From Siphonodentalium dalli (Eukaryota > Mollusca > Scaphopoda > Gadilida > Siphonodentaliidae), in the NCBI GenBank assembly GCA_032622095.1, contig CP136066.1, forward strand, positions 90,355,319 through 90,419,318: 64,000 nucleotides of DNA, in the 5' to 3' direction. Under the pieces are notes generated by a model. That model ran no database searches. It was given only the letters and a program-made list of their open reading frames with translations, and was not told the DNA's origin. The position numbers and the translations under genes are program-made. Below are positions 51,121 through 62,400 of the stretch, in pieces (position 1 is the stretch's first letter; each line of letters opens with the position of its first letter).

Positions 51121-53502
51121 ATGGCCTGGCAGAAAGTATGTCAGAGATATCAGTTGATCCGGAGCTTTTTAAATTCAGAAATAATTGGTAGTGAATATTC
51201 AAAAGAATTTCGGATGGCGAGTAATGGGAATTTTGAACACTTCCTTGTAGATGCGGAACTGCAGAAATTAAAGGAAGAAACAAGAAAGTCTCACCGATCA
51301 GCCTTTGCCGAAGGGACCAAGAAAAATTTGAAAACCCAATTTTTAGCCTATCTGCGTTTTTGTATTTATTTTAGCCTAGAGCCCTTACCGGCCTCAGTTC
51401 AGACACTCAGTCTTTATGTACAATTTCTTAGTCGTTCATTCCAATCTCCTTCAGCCATACAGAATTATCTATCAGGAGTAAAAAATTTGCATGTTTCTCG
51501 TGAAGTAAACTTTGATGCCTTTAGTGCATATTATCTGAAACTTTTGATGAAAGGCATTTCTCGTGAGAACCCACACTGCCCTAAGAGGGCCTTACCAGTA
51601 ACTCCACAAATATTCAATGAAATGGTTAATTATATTGATTTTTCGTCCCCACTGGACGTTACATATGGAAGCGTATTGGTGCCATTTTGAAAAGAAAAAA
51701 AATGGCCCAGTAAGTGCTAATTAGCACATACGTATCAGCTAATTAGCTGATAATAACAGCTAATTAGCACATAGTAAGTGCTAATTATCACATACATATC
51801 AGCTAATTAGCTGACAATAACAGCTAATTAGCTGATAATAACAGCTAATTAGCACATGCGTATCAGCTAATTAGCTGATAATAACAGCTAATTAGCACAT
51901 AGAAAGTGCTAATTAGCACATACATATCAGCTAATTAGCAGATAATAACAGCTAATTAGCTGATAATATCAGCTAATTAGCACATACTTATCAGCTAATT
52001 AGTTGATAATAACAGCTAATTAGCACATAGTAAGTGCTAATAGCACATAAATATCAGCTAATTAACTGATAATAACAGCTAATTAGCTGATAATGTCAGC
52101 TAATTAGCACATACGTATCAGCTAATTAGCTGATAATAATTTTCGAGAACGGTAAGGATTTCGACCGATTTGACGGCATGGGTGGGTGGCCGGCCCCAAA
52201 TACCACCTAGAAACACCCCGACCCCCACCATCACCCCCGGGGGTGCCACCCCGAGGGGGTGAAAATGGGGTATGGACCATTTTCGAGAACGGTAAGGATT
52301 TCGACCGATTTGACGGCATGGGTGGGTGGCCGGCCCCAAATATCACCTACAAACACCCCGACCCCCACCCCGAGGGGGGTGAAAATGGGGTATGGGTCGG
52401 GGTGTTTCTAGGTGGTATTTGGGGCCGGCCACCCACCCATGCCGTAAAATCGGTCGAAATCCTTACCGTTCTCGAAAATGGTCCATACCCCATTTTCACC
52501 CCCTCGTGGTGGCACCCCCGGGTGATGGGTGGGGGGTCGGGGTGTTTCTAGGTGGTATTTGGGGCCGGCCACCCACCCATGCCGTCAAATCGGTCGAAAT
52601 CCTTACCGTTCTCAAAAATTATTATCAGCTAATTAATCAGCTAATTAGCTGATACGTATGTGCTAATTAGCTGATATTATCAGCTAATTAGCTGTTATTA
52701 TCAGCTAATTAGCTGATACGTATGTGCTAATTAGCTGATATTATCAGCTAATTAGCTGTTATTATCAGCTAATTAGCTAATATGTATGAGCTAATTAGCA
52801 CTTACTATGTGCTAATTAGCTGTTATTATCAGCTAATTAGCTGATACGTATGTGCTAATTAGCTGATGTTATCAGCTAATTAGCTGTTATTATCAGCTAA
52901 TTAGCTGATATGTATGTGCTAATTAGCACTTACTATGTGCTAATTAGCTGTTATTATCAGCTAATTAGCTGATACGTATGTGCTAATTAGCTGATCTTAT
53001 CAGCTAATTAGCTGTTATTATCAGCTAATTAGCTGATATGTATGTGCTAATTAGCACTTACTATGTGCTAATTAGCTGTTATTATCAGCTAATTAGCTGA
53101 TACGTATGTGCTAATTAGCACTTACTGGGCCAATTTTTTTTCTTCAAAATGGCACCAATACGCTTCCATAGTTACATACTGGTGTTTGTTTTTGTTAGCC
53201 TTTTTCCTAATGGCGAGAAAATCTAATCTAATCTAATCTAATCCAATAGCTTAGCTACAGAGACATCCAAAATTCTTTCTCGCAAAGACATTACATGCCT
53301 TAAAGACCAATTGATTGTTACGATTAACTGGACAAAAACTATTCAGTTCGGTCAGAGAGTGTTGAAGATTCCCATTACTGCCATACCAAAATCAAAATTC
53401 TGCCCTGCCAGTGCCTATAAGCATATGATAGCCCAAGTACATGCACCAAATAATTCACCAGTGTTTGTTAGAATAGTGCAGGGCAATATACAGTCTATGT
53501 AA
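51121..53502 (+). pseudogene. DIRS tyrosine recombinase, interrupted and truncated
   Basis: Core-binding domain in 51190-51663 (AEGTKKNLKTQFLAYLRFC, PSAIQNYLSGVKNLH, CPKRALPVTPQIF). The frame breaks at DVTY where the foldback element starts. Removing 51664-53170 and one GTTACA gives DVTYWCLFLLAFFLMARKSN, the family motif containing the first catalytic Arg. Downstream an AATCT microsatellite (53220-53243) shifts the frame, then LKDQLIVTINWTKTIQFG...FCPASAY continues to 53502. The His/Arg/Tyr end is lost. Confidence 0.88.
51664..53170. mobile_element. 1.5-kb foldback transposon with TAATTA arrays
   Basis: Perfect ends TATGGAAGCGTATTGGTGCC and complement, flanked by GTTACA (51658-51663, 53171-53176). 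Arms of about 475-535 bp consist of repeated palindromes GCTAATTAGC spaced by AGCACATACGTATC or TGATAATAACA. The GC-rich core (52140-52618) is itself two inverted pairs of a unit with CGATTTGACGGCATGGGTGG and GGCCGGCCCCAAAT. The whole element can fold with virtually no loop. No transposase. The 6-bp duplication does not point to a specific superfamily. Confidence 0.92.
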
Positions 53503-55237
53503 ACATACACTCAGATTCATACTGATACTGAGTCTATTGCATTCCCATCAACTTTTCATTTCTGAACGGTTGTGGGCTTCCCCCAAATTACGTCACACGG
53601 CACTAAATATAAATCTGAAATTAGTTGTGATTGACAGGCGTAAACATGGCCACGTGCCAGTGCCGTCATGGCCGCTTCAACCCTGTGAAGCCGATTCTAA
53701 GAATCGGAATTAATAGTTGCAGGGTTTGTGACTTTTCTTTCGGCGGTTGTTTTACTGACAATAAAGGGAAACAGCTAGCTTCCGTGATCCAAAATAATAT
53801 GTACAATAACTAAGACAGATCTTCTTGAAATTATAAAAAATGTCAATTTATGTGGATCTCTTGGACTCAGAACGAATTATTTTTTAGATTGGCCAGGCGA
53901 TTTGTCGCCCATGTTGTCAAAAAATAACACAAATCAACGGCCACGAATCAAAAATACATGAATGTCGGGACTATCTGCTAAAACAACTACAGAACTAAAA
54001 AAAAGTTAAATGACATAACAAAACGATCTATCAGTTCCCCAGTACCGGCAGTAGTACCACCGCAGCCAAAACGAGCGTAGAGCAACACAATTCTACCACC
54101 AACCCCCCGAAACCCTCCCGACCTTACACAGCCGTATTATTAGCTCCAAAGATTGGCCAATTGTACCCTAATTACAGTTGCCTGCAATCCAAATTCCGGT
54201 GATTCTTGATTTTAAACTTTCGACCGCTCGTCAACAATCTACTTTATTTGTCGATTTGTGAATTTCTCTTCCGGTATAACATGACGTCATGGATACTATT
54301 TTAACAACATTTAGCCACACCTTCGGAATTTCCACACCGAGAGCACTAGTCCAAGTCTTCTTGTACTAAAACCAGCTAAGATATTGGGATGGCGATTTGC
54401 TGTTTATAAATACACACATGCAGGGTAATTGTATGTTCGCCAGAACATGATATCTATCATTACAGTGCCAGATTGTTTTTCTTGTTGCCGGGGATGACTC
54501 TTCCTTTCGATTGAAAGAGCTTCCCAGAGTTGGTCACCCTGAGTCATAAGTTCCGTAAGGGCGAGGGTCGGGGGTCCATCTCGTGCTAGTGACAGAATTT
54601 CTGTCTGGCTATTGTAACTGGTAGGAATTGTATATAATTTATTGGATGATTATTTATTAATGTATATGTTATATGATGAACCAATTATCATGAAACCTCT
54701 TGAATACAGAATGTAGTGCATATTCACATTACGGTTAGTGCAAAGATGGATGCCAGTCTTGTTACAGGGAGAGTGCTAAGGAAGGATAAAAAACTTATTG
54801 ACTTTCTTTTTCATTTTTGGCTGGCCTTCGGTTTGGCGGTGTTCTTGCCAAAAATAATATTTTAATGGGAATTCGAATATAAGTTAACTCCATATACATG
54901 AAGTAGTCTGATCTTATCAAGCTATTTCGGTTCGAATATCTATATTCCACATATAAAAGTCATAATTCATTTGTCAGCAAGTTATTTACAATGACACCAT
55001 TCTCAACATATGAATATGAATCACAATGTCACGTGAATATTACTGTGTCCAGGTTATTATTACTACTACTACCCGGTACCAGTTTTAATTGTCTAATTTC
55101 AACACTGATTGTGTAAACTGTATAAGTGTAATCAATGCCTGTATAAGTCATCAACTTCAATAAGTGTATTGTCTTTGTATTCAGTATTGTAATTGTCAAT
55201 ATAAATTATAATACATCTAACTTCTAATATCGATTTT
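53503..55237. other. Intergenic DNA
   Basis: A 60-codon open frame at 53631-53813 with five Cys has no recognised domain. Nothing else identified. Confidence 0.4.
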
Positions 55238-56338
55238 AGGGAGCGTGTAGCTCCCTACTTTTTCGGCAAATAAATTATAATCAGTATATTTTTGTCAAGT
55301 CGTTTATTCTCTGGAAGATTGTATCTAATTAATGCCTGGATTCTCAGTTTTAAAATGATGGCCATTATACTTGTTCGTGATGAGCAGTGCTTGTCTTGTG
55401 GTGAATTGTGCCCATTGGACAGTGTTTTGCTCAGTTACCGTAGAATCACCCACAACCCTTATAAATTAGCCAAAAATCCGATACCAGAATCCAATATGGC
55501 GGCCAAGATGGCCGCCGAAATGTGAAAATATGCTATTTTTTCAGACATGTTACAACCTTTCGTTTGTCTCTGTGGGAAAATGTTAGAATTTTTGCGTCAT
55601 ATAATACATTTTTCATATAGAGGAGTCATTGGCGAACACATGGGGACCATAATATGCATTCATTGCGGGATATTTTTGTCCGATATCACGTTTTCCCAAA
55701 TGCCGGTATCATAGGTCAAAGCCGAATCTCCGTTAATAACGCGATGTTATGTTTCGAATCAATGAATGTTATTGCTATTATAACAACACCCATGCATATA
55801 TATATAGCTCTTGTGTGAGTCTTTGCACTTATATAGGACTCCTCATCTTCGTCTCTATTCGCTTGTTGAAAATTATTACCAAGTTATCACCCCCCTCCCA
55901 ATGTCGCCATGTCCCTGTAGATATATGGGCAAGTTATGAACAATGAAAACTTCTTGCATTAGCAGTTTAACAGTCGTTGACTATCTTGTGGCAAACCGGA
56001 AGTTTGATAGGTGTCGCTGTCACTAATTTTTCTAGCAAATTCCACACGCTGCAAAATACCCAAAACAATCATCCCCTGTTATGTGAATACGCTACCATAG
56101 ATCGACATAAATATAACTTGTTTATATCAGTGAACGAAGATTTAAGATTTTTTAATTCATCATTTTGAATATACTTCGATTGAGGAACTGTATACGACAA
56201 CCGAATCTTGAATTCGTTTCGACCCACGACAACAGGGAACTTACTTAGTTACAACTTACAGATAATTTTGCTGGTATAAATTTTTATTCGATTTTGCGAC
56301 TCGACACTCCGTGTTTGGTCTTACTGATTTCCTACCCG
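55238..56338 (+). other. AHSA1: Upstream region of AHSA1
   Basis: Starts with a small hairpin AGGGAGC-GTGTA-GCTCCCT (55238-55257). 55430-55520 shares words with 45290-45450. Close to the gene a TATAAAT occurs at 56275-56281, 58 bp before the ATG, too close to be confidently a TATA box unless the 5' UTR is very short. No upstream exon is required because the ATG at 56339 gives the canonical protein start. Confidence 0.4.
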
Positions 56339-56418
56339 ATGGCTAAGTGGGGCGAAGGTGATCCCCGTTGGATTGTGGAAGAAAGACCTGATGGGACAAA
56401 CGTCAACAATTGGCATTG
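56339..56418 (+). CDS. AHSA1: AHSA1 exon 1
   Basis: ATG at 56339-56341, 26 codons plus two bases, donor GTGAGTG. The start is fixed by the canonical MAKWGEGDPRW beginning. Confidence 0.96.
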
Positions 56419-59400
56419 GTGAGTGCATGTATTTTTTTTTGGTAACAACTAACAATAACCACAGTCCTAGGAATCACTGTCCATGTAATATTAAATTTGA
56501 TTAAAATATAACAAATAGATCTAGATATATTACCTCCACTATACAGATATAAGTATATATATTAATATAATAACTAACTATAATATATTGATTTAATATT
56601 ATTAAATAATATGTTATTCAACTAACAGTGATTCCTAGGGACTGTGCAATAACATGTCGTAAGTGAACGTTCAGACCACACGATTTAAACGTAAGTGGAA
56701 AGATTTCTGTCGTAGGAAGTAAACGGTAGTTGAACTGCGCACGTAAAAATCTCAAGTAAAAAAATAATATCAAGCACTGTTTGATTTTGATTTTAGATGC
56801 GAAATCGTGGCGTATCCTTGGTTACCTCCACTTGCGATGTAAATTGTAATCCCAGTCGTGTGTATGTAAAAATCATGGCTGGAAAGATTGCAGGGTAATC
56901 AATCACATGCTTTACGAACAACCTACGATATCATCATGTACGACATCACAATCGTGTGAACAAACTATCCACGATCTCATTGGGCCCAATTCCTCCACTT
57001 ACGATTGTATCGTGATCGTCGGAACGTTCACTATAATAGGTAGGCGAATCCCCCGATTATCCCAAAATTGATATGCTACCTACACCGGGTAGGTATAAAA
57101 CGGGAAGACTCGGGTCTGAGACAACTCTGGTTGGAATACGGTACCTTTCGGAGACGACCTGAGATGATTCGGGCCAAAGACATCTCGCCCTGACCATATT
57201 CGGGGTGACTGTCTCAGGTGTGAAACGTAATTGGTTTCGTCAGATTAGAGTGATTTAACATATTATAAATAACAGCGCCTTACAGCATTAATTATAGGGC
57301 ACTAATTTAATTTGGGGTGTAATTGTTGTGCCATTTTAAAGGGGCTTAATAAGATTATGACATCCTACTGTACATTGTATTGTATCATTTACATTTTGCC
57401 CATCCATCTTTATATGTTTAAAATGTCTCCAACACAGAAGAGGCCAAAACGAAGAATACCCGTGTTTAGGGTAACCCGCCCGCCCCTACTCAAAACCTGC
57501 CGCCAAATTCCATTTTATCGTTTTTCAAAAATTTCCTCCGACATCATTTAATTTTTTTGTAATTAGGAAATCGCGACTACGGAATTAGCTTAAACAAGTA
57601 AACCATTTCCTTGCAAATATCGTCAATTCACGAAAAACGGAAGTGCCCCCATTGTTGTTGGTAGTATATTCGTATTTATACCTCGTCTAGTGATGAGCCG
57701 ATAATCGGGAACGACAATCGGAATCGGTCGATTGTGGCCCATCGGATGACAATCGGTACTCGGGTTTCAACATCGGCATTTCCGATTGTCTAAATAAAAA
57801 TCAGGTGCTTGTTTTTCTTCAATAAACTGTTTTAAATATGACGATGTTTTGTTGAATAAATGACCAGTAAACATGGGGAAAGTTATTTACCAAACACAAA
57901 CTTGATATACAGCCATGTCCTCTTCAATACCCCGTGTCTGGGTCTATGTTTGAACAATATATTACAGTGGGGATCGCCGGAAAGCACGTGACACTTTGGG
58001 TTAGAGCCAGGCTGCGATGATGACGCCGTGATTGCGCGTAATCATAAATTATATGATGATGTACACAAATTACATCTCATGGGACTCATGTACGCCGATA
58101 CGTCACTTTATTGTTCGTCAACATGTAGACATTTTGATTTATGTATGTCAGACTATCAAAAATCAAAATGTATGCATATGCAGCACAACAAATCTATCTA
58201 TATAGTACACACAGCGTAAAACAGGTATAAACTATAGAAACCGAAAGTGCATGTCACGTGACATTTAATTGCGCAGCTGACTTCACTGTTTGTTCAATTA
58301 AATTGAGCATATTATAACATGTGTATCATTTGTCAGGACGCAGGAATAAAAACTGTACAAGCATTAATAGTTAGATATTAAAAAGAATTAAAGAAATTTA
58401 TTTATTAATTTTACCATCTGTAATTAATCTTTTCAAAGTCTTTCACCCGACACAACTTTCCATTAATGGTTAACTTTAAATAGTCGAAGACAATGTCATT
58501 CCATCCAGTCAGCCTCGTGTGACGTCACGTATAGGTCACCACCAATAATTATTTTGATGACCATGCCGAAATCAACAATCAAATCGTGTCTGCGAAATTG
58601 ACATGAACATGGTGTAACTTGCAACAGTTCAGTCGGGTCATTTCCTTTGATGTGATGTCTTTGAATTGGGATCAAAGAAAAATGCTGTTTGATGTATTGT
58701 TATCAAAAACGGGCCATGGATATGTCGTCATGCACGTGGCTGCATCAAACTTTCAAACAATTTGTTGTGGAATAGACTAGAATACATGGGTAAGTTAATG
58801 CATTGCATCGTCGATTCGTCGATACAATACATTACAATAAATACCCCGAGGCCCCGTACCACAGCCTCTGCAGGACATGTGCCTGTATTCGATCACAAGT
58901 CCGCTGATACCGGTACCTACCTATATACTTACCCAAACGTATACTTATGTATACTGTGTACTGGCATATTACTACGGTTGTTGCTTGCTTCTAATTCTAA
59001 GTATTATATAATACATATAACATATTCTGGTATAATTATAACAATAATCGGAATCGGCACCTGAATCGGCCGATTGTGATCTCAAATAATCGGCAATCGG
59101 CGCAAGCCTCTATTTGACAATCGGCTCATCACTAACCTCGTCATTGTTCGGCAAACCTCGTCGATTTCTCGAAAGCGAAAACCAGAAAACACGCGATACT
59201 TGTGCCGGAATAATATGTATTAACTAGCAAATCGAAAGTAACCGGATATTTTGCCGATTGCACATGTCGATTGAATATGGCGGAAACACTTCCGTGTGCG
59301 GATAGATCCTGAGTTTTAGCTATTAAACTTCACAAATGCGTTCATATGAATCAGAATAGAAACATCATGGCGCCTCAGCCGCGCCTGTCAACTATAGCAC

Positions 59401-62400
59401 AGATATGTTGTCGTGCGTGAACCGGTACCACACGGATTCTGAACTGACAGAAAAGGACATAGTAATAAAATGTCGGATTAAATATAATTCTGACACTTTT
59501 GAAATCGACCCAAAGCTCAAAATTCCATTATTATAGTTTATCCACCTCTCACCGCATCCACCCTGAAAATTATAAGCCTGACGTAACATTGAGTCTGTAT
59601 GTACCCATGCAGTAGGAGAGGTATGTGCCTGGTAGAACTTAATTTTTTCCTAGTAGAACTATTTCTCATTAAATATTCATTAGTTCTACAGAAAGCCGGA
59701 CCCGATGAATCAACATCTTCTGTGTCGCCCTGATCCGAATGCAACAGTCATGGTAATCAATGCACATATATTGTTCTTGATGCTTACTTTGTTTTACAGG
59801 TGTTAATGCCACCACCGCTTTACATATTGATTATGTTATGTACGTCACATTGGCGTTGCCGCATGTATGTGCAATTTCCAATGGAGGAACTCTTGTTAAA
59901 TTCACCTTCTGAGTTGAATATTTCACAAAATTTCTTAGTATTCGAGTCGGTGGATAAACAAAATATCATAAGTGTCTTGTGTGGGAAATTGAAAAGTAAT
60001 ATGTCCACTCGTAGGATTTGGCCTGTAATATCCGAGCTTCAGTGTGAACATAAACCGTTTAATTTCCAACACTAGACACTTATTCTATATATAATATCAT
60101 TTAATATCACGCTGTATATGTACATGTCATTGAACTTCTGCAACACCATTAAACTTATTAAAGCTACCATGACATTGATTAGTGTGACAATGACTTGCCC
60201 AAGCTATATACGAGTGACACTGGCAGACGATTAGAAGGCACGAATACTTAAATACTATTCCCCGTGAAAAATAAAATGAAAAAATAAAATAAAATGAAGT
60301 ACCGCCCGCCCGCCCCTGTTTTTTTCCCTCATGTTACCCTAAAATCAGGTATTCTTCCTTTTGGCCTAATAAAATAAACATGCAATACACCGAGTCATGG
60401 CCATATTGGATTCATCCAGCTCCGTTCCGTTGTTTCAGAGATTCATCCAGCCCCAGTTCCGTGGTTTTGGTGCTACAGGTCAAAGTTCTGGAGTAGCATT
60501 TCCATCTATGGAGCTTTTGAATATTCATGACTGCCAGATATTGAAATGCTACTCCAGAACTTTAACCTGCAGCACTACCGGTATAACAATGGAACTGGAC
60601 CTGGTGGATTTAATATGGCTGCGAGTTTGTGACAGGGCATATTACCTGGTCTTGCAAATCTGACAGGTTAATTATATTTCAAATTCACCTTTAATGGGCC
60701 AGGGTAATGGGCATTGCTTAAACTTACACAGTCGGTGCTGCCATCGTTTGCATACCGGTACACCGCATTTGATCGCTTGTTGTGACATGTTGTCTTGGAT
60801 GGACCTCGTCATTCAATGCAATCAATGCATTAATACATTGTGAATTATGACTGAAAACTACCCACCCGATGGCTTATATACATATACCTACCAACGGGCA
60901 GCCAAGCGCGTTACAGGCCCATGTGCCTGAGCAATATTCAAAAGAATCTCTTGATATTTGGTGTATGGCTCAACTTTGAGAACATGCAGGTCATCGTCAA
61001 GTTGGAGTCTTAAAAATAGCCCTTGTCCCAAAAAGCCACTTCGTTTTGGTGGACATGGGTCTGCAACCTTTTGTCATCTTGCTTTGGATCTCGGTTGAGT
61101 TAAGGAGTTTGTCTTCCATTATGTAGTTAATTTTAAAATGTCTGTTCAGCTTACATGTTGTATTTGGACCGATATGATATCTTTTAAATAAATATCTAAA
61201 TATTAAGTCTATCTCATGAAGGGAGAACAGAGCAATCTCTTGATTCCCAAATTTCAGTTGATATACATGTAGTTCACTGTTCTAGCTGGAAGGAAATAGC
61301 GAAAGCAATATCTCTTATTACTGCTTTATACTACTTCTATCTCCCCGAATCTTGTAATTATGTCTGGATTTAATAGTGCAGTCAATTCCAAGGTCATTGA
61401 AGAGAGAACAGAGCAATTTCGTAATTCCCAACCATTAAATGTGGATACTTCTGGCTGGGGAAACGGAAAAATCTCTTATTTTCCGCTTTGTTCTCCACTT
61501 TTTTGTCCCTGCTTCAAGTACTAGTAGTTAGATTTTTATATTGGGCATAGAAATTCAAACAGATTTTTATTTTTAACAATTGGCAAATAACTGATGTTCA
61601 ACCCCGACTTATGAATGTCAACCTATCGGCCGATGACCTAATTCTATTCCAATTATCGGCTTATTACTATTAGGAGTCAGGGACCAGCCTAGAGGGCGAC
61701 TTGGGAGATAAATTCTCCCTAAATTGTGCCACTTATCCCTATTTATGTTCCAGGGAGAAGTGACTTCTTTTTGATATACATGTCCCAGGATGCATATCTT
61801 CAAACATAATATATTTAAAGTGTATTTACTAATTATAATGGTGTACTTTCTCGCTATATTAATAGTTTTACAAATGGGTTAACTTCTTGTATACTACCGG
61901 GTAGCATAATAATTATTGATTCACAGAAGTGTGAAAAATTTATCTTCATACATTATGACTTCTCCCTGACATCAGCCTACTTCTCCCTAATCAAGTCTGA
62001 GTTTAGTGTGCCTGTCATTTGCAGAATGAGGTCCCCAGAGGGTGCTTCACTAGAGCGGCTTACACTTACCCAACAACCAGGTCCCGATTTCTCGTCTAGG
62101 TATGATGAAGCGAGCACAGTACAAGTGACCTTGCTCAAGGGTCACAACCTGGTGTGAGATTTGAAACATCATGTGGCTCTATATAGCACACACCTCTTAA
62201 TCCGGCCAAGCCACTGTTGCGGAGACGATAGCACACCGACGGGCGCGAACACACGCCTTTAATACCATTACAAGTCCAACACTCTAACCACTGGGCTACC
62301 ACTTCCAAATACAGTAATGCCCTAAATAGTAGACTCCTTAACCACAGCAGAATTTTGGGTGTTAAATTTTTCAGGATTTAGTTGGAAATATCATATGGCT

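Larger units (their letters stand above)
48137..53502 (+). mobile_element. DIRS-type retroelement (gag, RT, RNase H, tyrosine recombinase)
   Basis: The gene order and domain content (tyrosine recombinase instead of DDE integrase) identify the DIRS group, which integrates by recombination and makes no target duplication. The element carries at least two single-base losses, a nonsense codon in RNase H, a stop between gag and pol, and a 1.5-kb insertion in the recombinase. The recombinase C-terminus with its catalytic His-x-x-Arg and Tyr is missing past 53502. No methyltransferase domain or terminal repeats were recognised. Confidence 0.92.

Noticed and set aside
52118-52652. Proline/glycine-rich open frames in the foldback core
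   Set aside because: Products of GC-rich inverted units, present on both strands; the element is non-coding.
59800-60075. 91-codon open frame in AHSA1 intron 1 as a nested gene
   Set aside because: No domain, no neighbouring exons; only a TTTTACAG upstream that could serve as acceptor. Left as unannotated.
62230-62308. tRNA gene on the minus strand
   Set aside because: A and B box words are present, but no paired acceptor stem or anticodon arm could be formed; it continues into a SINE body.
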